Notes: generated by a model not told the origin, from the letters alone. Counted from the stretch's first letter, positions 1 through 8,401 are shown. The stretch: 64,000 nucleotides of DNA from Sphingobacterium sp. GVS05A (GCF_019969845.1 NZ_JAHXYR010000006.1:62001-126000), one strand, 5' to 3'. Made by a program: numbers and translations.

Positions 1-873
1 CAATATTCCATTGATGATGGAAGTTCAAGTGGTGGTAAGATCAATCGAGGTGAGGGACTAAATCACCCCTTCCAATGGGGCGGTTTTCAATGTTGCGGAT
101 TTCACCAGATCAGCTACACCATGGCGAATGCATTTAAAACTGGAACAAATGGTCTTCCTTTATTTGATACTTACAATAATGGGAGTTATGCAGATGGGGA
201 CGCGGTATTTTTTGGTGGGAACAGCTTTGATCCGCGATTTAGCCATACTGTCGCCGCGCCGGGGCAGCCTTGGAAATATAATCCAAATCTTCTTTTTGAA
301 ACAAAGGGGATTCGAAATGGTGCCGAATATGGTTACTTGAAATCTATTAAGGAATTGCCACAACCAGATTGTAAATGTTTGCTATATGATGGCTGGCAAT
401 TTAACTCGATGAACAAGAAAATGATTCGCTATGATGAGGTTTTACTTTGGAAAGCTGAGGTGCTGATCCAGTTGGACCGTTGGAATGAATCATTGGTACT
501 GATCAACAAGATTCGTGAACGAGCGGCTAAAAGCACAGCGAGGTTAGTGAAAAAGGATGGTTCTCCGGTACTCAATTACAAAATTGCAACCTATCAACCT
601 GGTGTCAATTGTACTTGGGATAAAGCTTTTGCCTGGAAGGCCTTACAATGGGAAAACCGTCTCGAGCTGGCCGCGGAGGGGCGTCGTTTTTTTGATCTGC
701 AACGCTGGGGAATATTAGAGCCAACGATGAATGCCTACTTTTCAGTAGAAAAAAATAGGTTTAAGTGGCTGGGAGCGGGGCGTTTTACAGCAGGACGTGA
801 TGAATATTTTCCGATTCCTCAGCCTCAGATTAACTGGGCGAAAGGAAATTATACACAAAATCCTGGCTATTAG
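1..873 (+). CDS. SusD/RagB family outer-membrane lipoprotein, C-terminal part (5' end outside window)
   Basis: This frame is open from the first base of the window to a TAG at 871-873, so the gene starts upstream and only its last 290 codons are seen. The product matches the C-terminal half of SusD proteins: an aromatic-rich region, the helical segment with Leu-Trp-Lys-Ala-Glu (from about 430) seen in SusD TPR helices, a conserved stretch Glu-Asn-Arg-Leu-Glu-Leu-Ala-Ala-Glu-Gly-Arg-Arg-Phe-Phe-Asp-Leu near 652-700, and the usual ending with a PIPQ segment and NPGY. SusD proteins are surface lipoproteins that bind glycans and pair with a SusC TonB-dependent pore; the susC partner should lie just upstream. 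The secreted six-hairpin protein gene starts 28 bp downstream and is probably in the same operon. The substrate cannot be told. The Met codon at 121 is internal, not the start. Confidence 0.93.
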   Translation, partial: QYSIDDGSSSGGKINRGEGLNHPFQWGGFQCCGFHQISYTMANAFKTGTNGLPLFDTYNNGSYADGDAVFFGGNSFDPRFSHTVAAPGQPWKYNPNLLFETKGIRNGAEYGYLKSIKELPQPDCKCLLYDGWQFNSMNKKMIRYDEVLLWKAEVLIQLDRWNESLVLINKIRERAAKSTARLVKKDGSPVLNYKIATYQPGVNCTWDKAFAWKALQWENRLELAAEGRRFFDLQRWGILEPTMNAYFSVEKNRFKWLGAGRFTAGRDEYFPIPQPQINWAKGNYTQNPGY

Positions 874-901
874 TTCCTAACTATAACGAAACCGAAGTGT
901 G

Positions 902-3004
902 ATGATAAAGATATTGATCAAGAATAATGTATTTCCTTGCTGTTTGTCGATACTATTGACATTATGTTGTGCATACCAGATGTGCCAGGCAAATGTGGAT
1001 CCAGGGAAAATAAATGCATTGATTAAAGCAATTAAAGTTGATAGTATAGGAGGGCAACTTCCCCAATTGAGTTATCAGAAAATTGCGCATCAGGTCGTTA
1101 AGGTGCGGGTTTCGGTAGATCTGCCCGAAAATGTGCGCTGCGATGATTGGCGGATCAGAATTTTGCCGGCATTTCAGCCCACATTTCATTGGGCACCACA
1201 TCTGACACCCTCGGATAGCCATATTATTGCACAGCATGTCTTTAGAGCGCCCATGATGATGCTATCAGATCAACGGAAGCAACTTGTTATTATTCCCGAT
1301 GTAGATCTGTTGAATAACACTTTAGCCAGAGATTGGTATATGGATATGGATGCGACGAAAAACCAGTTAACACTGGGGCGGTCGCTGGCGCAAGTCGGCG
1401 AACATGTTTTGTTCAAACGGAAATCCGGAAATACATACACGCGTGGTAAATTTGAGTTTGCATTTTATGTTCTCGCCTTTGACGATCGGGAAGTAGCAGA
1501 TAATCCCTTTCGTAGACCGCTGGCTTTCTACTGGAAAAAATGGGGAGCAGGTCTTTTTGAGAAGGGCGAACCAATCTCTGGAGATATGGAAGCCTATGTG
1601 CGGCATAGCTATCAATGGGCATTCCAATCCTGGGTCAAGCAGGTATGGCAGTCGTTTGAAATTAATGGAAAAAAAGTGGGCGCACCGACTTTTATTGTCA
1701 ATACCACACAAAGCCCCAATTATCCTGGGAAAACCAATGAACGGGAGTTCCGTTCCATATGGAATCAGGCCTGGTTCAGTTCTTTACGTTCAGCCGGTGG
1801 CCTATATCGTTTTGCAAAGCGGATAGGAGATTCTGAACTCTTGGATAAGGCGAATCTGACCAAGGAACTGGCACTATCCTATCCCAAAAAGAAGGGGTTT
1901 TTCTATGGTCTGATTGGAACAGAAATGGAAGAAACTATTGAGGAAGAAGGCGATAAAAAATCCGTTCGGAGTAAAGGTTGGGAACACTATTATTGGGGAA
2001 ATTCTAATCGAAATCCCTATACCTGGGATGCTCGTAAATCCCCTTTTCATCTTTTGGATATGAGTTGGACCGCGCTACTGATGTTGCGTTGGTACGATGA
2101 GTTGGAAAAGGACCCGCGTTTGTTAGCCTATGCCGAAGACTATGGAAAATCTCTGCTTAAAGTACAGACTGCGGATGGGTTCTTTCCGGGCTGGCTTGAC
2201 CTAGAGACATTAAAGCCTCTTGCTCACCTCAATGATTCACCCGAAAGCGCGTTGTCGGTTACCTTTTTATTGACTCTTTATCGCATGACGCAAAAGGAGG
2301 AGTATAAAGTAGCGGCAGTAAGAGCAATGCAAGCTATTATGAAGGAAATTATACCCAATGGGCGCTGGGAAGATTTTGAAACCTATTGGTCCTGTTCGCG
2401 TGTTGGTGTCGAAGATTGGGTAGGGAAAAAGGTGTCGCGCAACGACATGTTCAAGCAGAATAATTTCTCTATGTTTTGGACTGCAGAAGCACTATTGGAA
2501 TGCTATCAAATCACTAAAGCGAAACCATACCTCAAGATTGGTCAACGTACCTTGGACGAACTGTTGATGACACAGGCCGCATGGCAGCCTCATTTTATTC
2601 CCATAAAAGCATTGGGCGGGTTTGGTGTGATGAATGCAGATGGAGAATGGAACGATGCCAGGCAGAGTTTGTTTGCAGAGTTGATTATTCGCTATGGTAA
2701 GGAATTGAAGCAAAAGGAATACCTTCAGCGTGGTTTAGCGGCTTTACGGGCCTCCTTTGTCATGATGTACTGTCCTGAAAACCCTAATACCAAAGCACAA
2801 TGGGAGGAAGCCTGGCCATTTTTTGGAAAAGAGGACTATGGTTTTATGATGGAAAACTATGGTCATGGTGGGGAGACAAATGCTAAAGGTCTGGGCATAG
2901 GGGAGTTTACGATCTACGATTGGGGCAATGGAGCTGCAGCGGAAGCCTATAATCGGATATTAGACCATTATGGAATTGATTTTTTACGGGGGAGAGGCTT
3001 GTAG
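902..3004 (+). CDS. Secreted six-hairpin (alpha/alpha toroid)-like protein, putative glycan-active enzyme
   Basis: A 700-residue protein with a hydrophobic N-terminal signal segment (about residues 5-30). I chose the ATG at 902; a GTG directly before it at 899 is possible. Residues about 30-220 look like a beta-rich N-terminal domain. From about 240 the sequence has repeated amphipathic helices rich in Trp and Tyr with Asp/Glu-containing loops (for example WTALLMLRWYDEL and WTAEALLECYQ), the look of six-hairpin glycosidase folds. I cannot assign a CAZy family or name catalytic residues with confidence. It follows the susD gene by 28 bp, so it is probably co-transcribed and acts on the same glycan in the periplasm or at the surface. 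A bidirectional terminator follows. Family assignment is by general resemblance only. Confidence 0.6.
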   Translation: MIKILIKNNVFPCCLSILLTLCCAYQMCQANVDPGKINALIKAIKVDSIGGQLPQLSYQKIAHQVVKVRVSVDLPENVRCDDWRIRILPAFQPTFHWAPHLTPSDSHIIAQHVFRAPMMMLSDQRKQLVIIPDVDLLNNTLARDWYMDMDATKNQLTLGRSLAQVGEHVLFKRKSGNTYTRGKFEFAFYVLAFDDREVADNPFRRPLAFYWKKWGAGLFEKGEPISGDMEAYVRHSYQWAFQSWVKQVWQSFEINGKKVGAPTFIVNTTQSPNYPGKTNEREFRSIWNQAWFSSLRSAGGLYRFAKRIGDSELLDKANLTKELALSYPKKKGFFYGLIGTEMEETIEEEGDKKSVRSKGWEHYYWGNSNRNPYTWDARKSPFHLLDMSWTALLMLRWYDELEKDPRLLAYAEDYGKSLLKVQTADGFFPGWLDLETLKPLAHLNDSPESALSVTFLLTLYRMTQKEEYKVAAVRAMQAIMKEIIPNGRWEDFETYWSCSRVGVEDWVGKKVSRNDMFKQNNFSMFWTAEALLECYQITKAKPYLKIGQRTLDELLMTQAAWQPHFIPIKALGGFGVMNADGEWNDARQSLFAELIIRYGKELKQKEYLQRGLAALRASFVMMYCPENPNTKAQWEEAWPFFGKEDYGFMMENYGHGGETNAKGLGIGEFTIYDWGNGAAAEAYNRILDHYGIDFLRGRGL

Positions 3005-3034
3005 TCTTTTGCCAATGTATTGTGGTTAAGAAAC

Positions 3035-3068
3035 AAAAAAAGCCTGCTCAAATGAACAGGCTTTTTTT
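3035..3068. terminator. Bidirectional intrinsic terminator
   Basis: A 12-bp stem (3035-3046 with 3057-3068) has AAAAAAAGCCTG on the left and its complement ending in seven T on the right. The A-run/T-run symmetry lets it end both the rightward six-hairpin gene and the leftward tRNA-Phe transcript. Confidence 0.85.
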
Positions 3069-3069
3069 G

Positions 3070-3142
3070 TGGTGCCACCTGGGTTCGAACCAGGGACACA
3101 AGGATTTTCAGTCCTTTGCTCTACCAGCTGAGCTATGGCACC
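3070..3142 (-). tRNA. tRNA-Phe (GAA), copy 1
   Basis: Read on the minus strand it folds as a complete 73-nt cloverleaf: a 7-bp acceptor stem (GGTGCCA/TGGCACC), a D arm with AGCTGGTA, an anticodon stem AAGGA/TCCTT around loop CTGAAAA with anticodon GAA, and a T arm with TTCGAAC. The discriminator base is A and CCA is not encoded. It is identical over 73 nt to the second copy 42 bp away. Confidence 0.97.
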
Positions 3143-3184
3143 AGTTGACCTTTTATTTAAATCTGTGATCATCAGATTGAAGCG

Positions 3185-3257
3185 TGGTGCCACCTGGGTT
3201 CGAACCAGGGACACAAGGATTTTCAGTCCTTTGCTCTACCAGCTGAGCTATGGCACC
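3185..3257 (-). tRNA. tRNA-Phe (GAA), copy 2
   Basis: Identical over all 73 nt to the copy at 3070-3142 and in the same orientation, with anticodon GAA and no encoded CCA. It is the promoter-proximal copy; both are probably processed from one transcript that starts near 3287 and ends at the terminator at 3035-3068. Confidence 0.97.
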
Positions 3258-3292
3258 GCTTTCTGCTATGGGTTTGTTCCCCTATTGCGATG

Positions 3293-3300
3293 CAAATATA
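3293..3300 (-). promoter_or_regulatory. -7 box for the tRNA-Phe pair
   Basis: On the minus strand this reads TATATTTG, an exact match to the Bacteroidota -7 consensus TAnnTTTG, 36 bp before the first tRNA. I see no clear -33 TTG at the usual spacing. Confidence 0.55.
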
Positions 3301-3419
3301 GTGTGATAATTTGAATTCTAAAATTTTTATGTGGATTATTTTTGCTCTTTTTTCGAAAGTGTTGATTTTGATCGAGATAAAATTACAAGAAACTAACATA
3401 GAGAAAAAGGAATAAGCTG

Positions 3420-3427
3420 TATCTTTG
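3420..3427 (+). promoter_or_regulatory. -7 box for mnmA
   Basis: TATCTTTG matches the Bacteroidota TAnnTTTG consensus exactly and lies 17 bp before the mnmA ATG, which gives a leader of about 10 nt. No convincing -33 element is visible. Confidence 0.6.
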
Positions 3428-3444
3428 CATTTCAATAAATAGAG

Positions 3445-4536
3445 ATGAGTAAAAGAGGAAGAGTTTTAGTTGCAATGAGTGGAGGGGTCGATAGCTCCGT
3501 TGCTTCTGTCATGCTCCACGAACAAGGATATGAGGTCATAGGTATCACGATGAAGACTTGGGATTATGCATCCGCAGGTGGTTCGTCTAAGGAGACTGGA
3601 TGTTGTAGCCTCGACAGTATCAATGACGCTCGTACATTAGCCGTAAACTATGGTTTCCCTCATTATATATTAGATATACGCGATGAGTTTGGAGACTTTG
3701 TAATTGATAATTTTGTAGAGGAATACATTGCTGGGCGTACACCCAATCCATGTGTTCTTTGTAATACCCACATCAAATGGGAAGCTTTGATGAAGCGTGC
3801 TGATAAATTGGATTGTGAATTTATCGCTACGGGACATTACGCCAATATTCGTATGCACGACAATGGCCGTTATGTCATATCCAAGGGTAAAGATGAAAAT
3901 AAGGATCAATCCTATGTCCTATGGGGCGTATCGCAGGAAAATCTAGCTCGGACGCAGTTTCCATTGGGATCGTTCACGAAAAAGGAAATCCGTCAAATGG
4001 CGCTTGACATGGGACAGAAGGAGCTTGCCAATAAATCGGAAAGCTACGAAATCTGCTTTGTGCCAGATAACGACTACCGTGCATTTTTAAGACATAAGGT
4101 ACCTACATTAGATCAGCAGATCGGTCCGGGTAATTTTATCCTTTCAGACGGAACAGTGGTCGGTAAACATATTGGTTACCCATATTTTACCATCGGCCAA
4201 CGTAAAGGTTTGGGTATTGCTTTGGGTAAACCGATGTTTGTGATTGAAATTCTCCCTGAAAGTAATACTGTCGTATTGGGTGAGGAGCATGAGCTCGAAA
4301 AATCACATGCCTATGTACGTAATGTGAACTTTGTCAAATATGCAAGTCTTGACCAGCCAATGGAGGCAATTTCAAAAGTACGTTATAAAGATTCAGGGGC
4401 TTTGTCTACTATCTCGCAAGAGGGTGATAAAGTGCGTATAGATTTTGTACACAATGTGAAAGGTATTGCGCCAGGACAATCAGCCGTATTCTACGAAGGA
4501 AATGATCTCTTAGGGGGCGGTTTCTTGATGAAATAA
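3445..4536 (+). CDS. mnmA: tRNA-specific 2-thiouridylase MnmA
   Basis: A 363-residue cytoplasmic enzyme that thiolates U34 of tRNA-Lys, -Glu and -Gln at position 2 using ATP and relayed sulfur. The N-type ATP pyrophosphatase loop SGGVDSS is at residues 12-18. The paired catalytic cysteines are C103 (in NPCVLCN) and C204 (in SYEICFVPD), at the spacing known for MnmA. The C-terminal third has the usual beta-barrel tRNA-binding part, with FTIGQRKGLG before it and a GQSAVFY segment near the end. The length is normal. It is a single gene with its own promoter and a strong terminator. Its position beside two tRNA genes is probably coincidental, since tRNA-Phe is not an MnmA substrate. Confidence 0.97.
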   Translation: MSKRGRVLVAMSGGVDSSVASVMLHEQGYEVIGITMKTWDYASAGGSSKETGCCSLDSINDARTLAVNYGFPHYILDIRDEFGDFVIDNFVEEYIAGRTPNPCVLCNTHIKWEALMKRADKLDCEFIATGHYANIRMHDNGRYVISKGKDENKDQSYVLWGVSQENLARTQFPLGSFTKKEIRQMALDMGQKELANKSESYEICFVPDNDYRAFLRHKVPTLDQQIGPGNFILSDGTVVGKHIGYPYFTIGQRKGLGIALGKPMFVIEILPESNTVVLGEEHELEKSHAYVRNVNFVKYASLDQPMEAISKVRYKDSGALSTISQEGDKVRIDFVHNVKGIAPGQSAVFYEGNDLLGGGFLMK

Positions 4537-4571
4537 TAAAAAGCTGATCTGAAATTCAGCATAAGAATTTT

Positions 4572-4607
4572 AATCCCTATACTGCATCTACAGTATAGGG
4601 ATTTTTA
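4572..4607 (+). terminator. Intrinsic terminator of mnmA
   Basis: A 13-bp perfect stem (4572-4584 with 4591-4603, AATCCCTATACTG and its complement) with a 6-nt loop, followed by T-rich sequence. Confidence 0.85.
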
Positions 4608-4772
4608 TTTTGCAACCAGTGTAAACATGATTTGAACGAGTTCCATAGAGACATTTACAACGAGTAATTGAAGCAGTTCACGTTATCTATTTCTGGAACA
4701 TGGATAAGTGGCCGACATTGTATCCATAATCGTTTAAATGAGAATATATAAAGACAGATTTTTATTTTCTAT

Positions 4773-4791
4773 TTACTAATTATTTTAGTAA
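4773..4791 (+). promoter_or_regulatory. Inverted repeat just before the radical SAM gene
   Basis: TTACTAA and TTAGTAA are perfect 7-bp inverted arms separated by 5 bp, ending 9 bp before the ATG at 4801. It is in an AT-rich stretch, so chance is possible. It could be an operator or a 5' hairpin. Confidence 0.3.
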
Positions 4792-4800
4792 TTTTAACTT

Positions 4801-5865
4801 ATGAATCCGTCAGAATATTTTAAGGGCAGAGGGGCGCAGATCAACCCCAATAACAAATTTTTTTCCAATCAATATGTTCAGGAACATATCGAAGGTTTGG
4901 ACGAAGAATTTCTTGGGGCCGAAAAAACACAGTTTATTCCGACGCATCCGAAGTCCATTATCTCCAAATCCAATAGCCCAGACCTGCGCTTTGAAAGGTC
5001 AATTAATCCGTATCAGGGCTGTGAGCATGGTTGTATTTATTGCTATGCCCGCAATTCGCATGAGTATTGGGGTTTTAGTGCCGGATTAGACTTCGAACGC
5101 AAGATCCTGGTCAAACACAATGCCGCTCAACTCCTGGAGCATGAATTCCGCAAGTCAAGCTATCAGCCTGATTTGATTATGCTCTCAGGCAATACAGATT
5201 GTTATCAGCCTATTGAACGAAAATTGGGGATCACACGCTCGCTTTTAGAATTGATGCTTAAATACCGAAATCCAGTTTCTATCATTAGTAAAAATGTATT
5301 GATGCGAAGGGATTTTGACCTCTTACGCGAGCTTGCAGCGCTAAATCTGGTATCTGTTGCCGTGACCATTAATTCCCTGCGGGAGGAGGTCCGGCAAAAG
5401 ATGGAACCCAGGACCGCTACAGCTTCGGCCCGTTTAAAACTCATTGAGGGATTGACGGGAATAGGTGTGCCTGTGATGCTGATGATGGCACCAATTGTTC
5501 CTGGGATCAATAGCGACGAGATTTCAGATTTGATCCGTTCTGGAGCAGATGCGGGAGCAATGACAGCCTCTTATACCATTGTTAGGCTCAACGGGCAGAT
5601 CGGAGGTATCTTTAAAGATTGGTTGTATCAGAATTACCCGGATCGTGCTGAAAAGGTATTGCATTGGATCGAGGCTTGTCATGGTGGGAAAATTAATGAT
5701 ACTGATTTCGGACGGCGGATAAAAGGGGATGGTAATATGGCAGAGAGTCTGCAGCACCTGTTTAAGTTGTCAGTCAAAAAATATATGAATAACGGGGTGC
5801 TTCCGCCCCTGAGAAGGGATCTTTTCCGCTTGCCCGATGCGGGAATGCAGTTGGGATTGTTTTAG
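4801..5865 (+). CDS. PA0069-family radical SAM protein (SplB-like)
   Basis: A 354-residue protein with the radical SAM [4Fe-4S] motif CEHGCIYCYARN, whose cysteines C74, C78 and C81 have the CxxxCxxC spacing. The flanking segment NPYQGCEHGCIYCYAR and a following HEYWG stretch are typical of the PA0069/Rv2578c group, which is related to spore photoproduct lyase. The family's reaction is not well established, although DNA repair has been proposed from the similarity to SplB. Downstream parts include the TIM-barrel strand with MLSGNTDCYQPIE, a usual feature of this group. It is monocistronic in appearance, with 53 bp to the next gene. No transfer signature is visible. Confidence 0.9.
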   Translation: MNPSEYFKGRGAQINPNNKFFSNQYVQEHIEGLDEEFLGAEKTQFIPTHPKSIISKSNSPDLRFERSINPYQGCEHGCIYCYARNSHEYWGFSAGLDFERKILVKHNAAQLLEHEFRKSSYQPDLIMLSGNTDCYQPIERKLGITRSLLELMLKYRNPVSIISKNVLMRRDFDLLRELAALNLVSVAVTINSLREEVRQKMEPRTATASARLKLIEGLTGIGVPVMLMMAPIVPGINSDEISDLIRSGADAGAMTASYTIVRLNGQIGGIFKDWLYQNYPDRAEKVLHWIEACHGGKINDTDFGRRIKGDGNMAESLQHLFKLSVKKYMNNGVLPPLRRDLFRLPDAGMQLGLF

Positions 5866-5918
5866 TTATTGTTGTCAAATGACTGCTGAAAATTACGCTA
5901 TTTGTGTAATTTTAAAAA

Positions 5919-6464
5919 ATGGAAATTATATCAGAGCGACTCCGGTTAAGAACAGTGGAAAATGAAGATTTGGAAAAGATTCATTATTTATTAATGTGTC
6001 CGGAAACGGCCTTATTTAATCCGAGCGGGCATCCTAATGGGATAGGGGATACCGCCCAAATGGTAAAAACCTGGTCGGAGCAAGAAAAGGAATCCGCGGA
6101 TGGAAAGAATAATTATACTTTTTATATAGAAACTATTGCGGGGGCGGAATTTGTTGGTCTGATTGATATCAGTATTGTAAAAGTAAAATATAGAAATTCG
6201 GAAGTATGGTTTAAGTTAGTCCCAGAAATGTGGAATAAAGGATATGCAACAGAGGCATTAAAACGAATAATTGAATTTGGATTCAGACAACTTAATCTCC
6301 ATCGGATAGAAGCTGGCTGTGCGGTAGAAAATATCGCGTCTTATAAGATAATGGAAAAGGTAGGTATGATTAGGGAAGCTCATCGGAGAAAGATCTTGCC
6401 TTTAAAAGACGGTTGGAGTGATAATTATGAATATGCAATTTTAGATCAGGACTACTTAGATTAA
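5919..6464 (+). CDS. GNAT family N-acetyltransferase (RimJ/RimL type)
   Basis: A 181-residue single-domain acetyltransferase. It begins with the RimJ/RimL-like strand SERLRLRTVENEDLEKI. It has the acetyl-CoA-binding loop region with NKGYATEALKRIIEFGF (about residues 107-123) and the NLHRIEAGC strand that is typical of this group, followed by N-ASYKIMEKVGM. These proteins acetylate N-terminal amines of proteins, antibiotics or small molecules; the substrate is not indicated here. The gene follows the radical SAM gene by 53 bp with no terminator between, so read-through transcription is possible. A convergent terminator separates it from the permease. Confidence 0.9.
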   Translation: MEIISERLRLRTVENEDLEKIHYLLMCPETALFNPSGHPNGIGDTAQMVKTWSEQEKESADGKNNYTFYIETIAGAEFVGLIDISIVKVKYRNSEVWFKLVPEMWNKGYATEALKRIIEFGFRQLNLHRIEAGCAVENIASYKIMEKVGMIREAHRRKILPLKDGWSDNYEYAILDQDYLD

Positions 6465-6511
6465 GCATAGTAAAGAACGATAAAGATTGATTATTTAATT
6501 TATTCTTTGCA

Positions 6512-6546
6512 AAAGGGTCAGATTCCTAAACGAATCTGGCCCTTTA
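6512..6546. terminator. Bidirectional terminator between GNAT gene and permease
   Basis: A 14-bp stem (6512-6525 with 6532-6545, one G-T pair) and a 6-nt loop between convergent genes. The arms end in AAAGGG and CCCTTT, and short T-rich sequence follows on both strands. Confidence 0.75.
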
Positions 6547-6605
6547 TTTCGTACGGAGATCGATGGCTCCAGAATTATGAGGCTGATAAAATTGATTTAC
6601 AATCC

Positions 6606-8027
6606 CTACTTTTTTCTTTTGATCAATATATAGCTGATATATAACAATAATAGCCAAGCTGGGATGAGTTCAACCGGCAATTTCATGCCTGTTACCCACA
6701 TAATACCCAGTACAGCGATTAGAAAGATCAGACAGATATAATTGCTCAATGGATAGAGAAACGAAGGGAATTTAGTTTTTACATGGCCATCGACTTTGTT
6801 TTTTCTAAAATATAAATGCGTGATTGAAATCATTACCCAGTTGATGATCAACGAAGATACAACCAGCGACATCAGGATCTCCAATGCATTCTTAGGTGCA
6901 ACATAATTGATAAAGACACAGATCGCAGCAAACACAGCTGAAACCAGAATAGCATTTATAGGTGCATGGTTTTTGTTTAGCTTGGACAAAAATCTAGGCG
7001 CATTACCTTGTTCAGCAAGTCCAAATAGCATTCTACTATTGCTGTAAACACTGCTATTGTAAACCGATAAGGCTGCGGTGAGTACGATCAGGTTGAGTGC
7101 GTTTGCGATAATTTTTGTGAAGTAGAACGTTTTTCCGAATAGGGTAAATTCAAAACCATTGAGTTTGTCAAATACCAGCACAAAAGGGCTTGTATCCGCG
7201 TTAATATTTGTCCAGGGGGTAAGCGAAAACAAGATAATCAGTGCGCCTACATAAAAGATTAAGATCCTGTAGATAACCTGATTGGTCGCTTTAGGAATAT
7301 TTTTTTCCGGATGCTCGGCTTCGGCAGCGGTAATACCCACCAATTCGAGTCCACCAAAAGAAAACATAATCAGTGCCATGGCAGATAGCAGACCTTCATA
7401 GCTACCGTCTTCAGCCTGGTAAAACCAGCCTTTTGGAAAAAAACCACCATGCGAAGTGAGGTTGCTCAGGCTCGCCTGCTCACCTCCGGTACCACTAACC
7501 AGGAGATAGACACCAAAGACAATCATGGCAATAATAGCAACAACCTTAATGATTGAAAACCAGAATTCTGTCTCGCCATAAATTTTTACAGAAGCAAGGT
7601 TCAGGGCATTGATAGCGAAAAAGAAAAATAAGCTGGATCCCCATAGTGGGATTTCCGGCCACCAGAATTGGACATATACTCCAATGGCTGTTAGTTCGGC
7701 CATGCTCACTAAAATATAGAGCACCCAGTAATTCCAGCCGGAGGCATAACCGGCAAAAGAACCCCAATATTTATTAGCGAAGTAACTAAAGCTACCGGAT
7801 ACGGGTTCTTCAACCACCATTTCTCCCAATTGGCGCATAATGAAGAAAGCAATTATCCCTGCAAAGGCATAACCAAGTATGACCGCTGGCCCCGCTAGTG
7901 TAGCGGCTTTTCCTATTCCAAGAAACAATCCAGTTCCGATGGCGCCACCAAGAGCAATCAGCTGAATATGTCTATTTTGAAGTCCCCTTTTTAATTGTTT
8001 CGAATCCTTGTTATTCTGTTTCTCCAT
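6606..8027 (-). CDS. Amino acid permease (APC superfamily, AAT type)
   Basis: A 473-residue inner-membrane transporter with about 12 hydrophobic segments. The N-terminus has the family signature around the first helix, with RHIQLIALGGAIGTGLFLG at about residues 19-37, and the conserved EE-PVSGSF segment after helix 2 seen in AroP/PheP/GabP/ProY-type permeases. It also has the SFGGLELVGITAAEAEHPEKN stretch of helix 6 and the following loop. The family imports amino acids by proton symport. The substrate cannot be read with confidence. The gene stands alone, with a long and structured upstream region (8028-8401) that may control it. It ends 60 bp from the shared terminator with the GNAT gene. 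Confidence 0.92.
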   Translation of the reverse strand: MEKQNNKDSKQLKRGLQNRHIQLIALGGAIGTGLFLGIGKAATLAGPAVILGYAFAGIIAFFIMRQLGEMVVEEPVSGSFSYFANKYWGSFAGYASGWNYWVLYILVSMAELTAIGVYVQFWWPEIPLWGSSLFFFFAINALNLASVKIYGETEFWFSIIKVVAIIAMIVFGVYLLVSGTGGEQASLSNLTSHGGFFPKGWFYQAEDGSYEGLLSAMALIMFSFGGLELVGITAAEAEHPEKNIPKATNQVIYRILIFYVGALIILFSLTPWTNINADTSPFVLVFDKLNGFEFTLFGKTFYFTKIIANALNLIVLTAALSVYNSSVYSNSRMLFGLAEQGNAPRFLSKLNKNHAPINAILVSAVFAAICVFINYVAPKNALEILMSLVVSSLIINWVMISITHLYFRKNKVDGHVKTKFPSFLYPLSNYICLIFLIAVLGIMWVTGMKLPVELIPAWLLLLYISYILIKRKK

Positions 8028-8136
8028 TTGTATGGTTAATACGGTTACTTATTAAGTGTCGACCAGTCTTGGTCCTGAACATTCTACCCATCTCTTTTCC
8101 AACGCGGGATTGGGATGAAAATCGGTTTATCTGCAA

Positions 8137-8166
8137 AGTACTACAAATTATTTAATTTGGTACTAC
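8137..8166. repeat. Nested direct and inverted repeat upstream of the permease
   Basis: GTACTAC occurs at 8138-8144 and 8160-8166, a period of 22 bp or about two helical turns. Between and overlapping these, CAAATTA (8144-8150) and TAATTTG (8153-8159) form an inverted repeat. With a 2-bp bulge, AGTAC and GTACT extend it to about 12 bp. The form suggests a regulator binding site. Confidence 0.5.
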
Positions 8167-8175
8167 AGCATTCTG

Positions 8176-8217
8176 ACCTAAGCGCATAAAGTTAATAAAC
8201 ACTTAGGTATTTTATGC
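8176..8217. promoter_or_regulatory. Two interleaved inverted repeats (alternative hairpins or pseudoknot)
   Basis: ACCTAAG (8176-8182) pairs with CTTAGGT (8202-8208), and GCATAAA (8184-8190) pairs with TTTATGC (8211-8217). The helices cross, so they are either mutually exclusive hairpins or an H-type pseudoknot in an RNA. The region is 150-190 nt before the permease start on its coding strand. Confidence 0.4.
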
Positions 8218-8291
8218 ACCTTGGGCTTTGCTTTTTGCTGGACTAGAAAGTAATCTTGATTAATCCTGCTGAAAGACAGCTTTTTAATAGA

Positions 8292-8319
8292 AAACGCTAC
8301 CATGAGAATGATAGCGTTT
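8292..8319 (-). terminator. Probable terminator of the feo operon
   Basis: An 8-bp stem AAACGCTA/TAGCGTTT with an additional CAT/ATG inner pairing lies about 85 bp beyond the Feo accessory gene. On the minus strand it is followed by a weakly T-rich tail, so the call is tentative. Confidence 0.45.
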
Positions 8320-8401
8320 CATTTGTTCGTAGCTAGTGTGATTTTTGGCCACTCCACCTTAGAACGAAATTTTGTTTGTAAATGATACAGTAAAAGATAA
8401 A

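Larger units (their letters stand above)
8028..8401. other. Intergenic region between permease and Feo accessory gene, rich in repeats
   Basis: This 374-bp stretch has no gene I can support. It holds three structures listed separately: a direct/inverted repeat cluster at 8137-8166, two interleaved inverted repeats at 8176-8217, and a hairpin at 8292-8319. I see no exact TAnnTTTG box on the minus strand for the permease. Confidence 0.6.
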
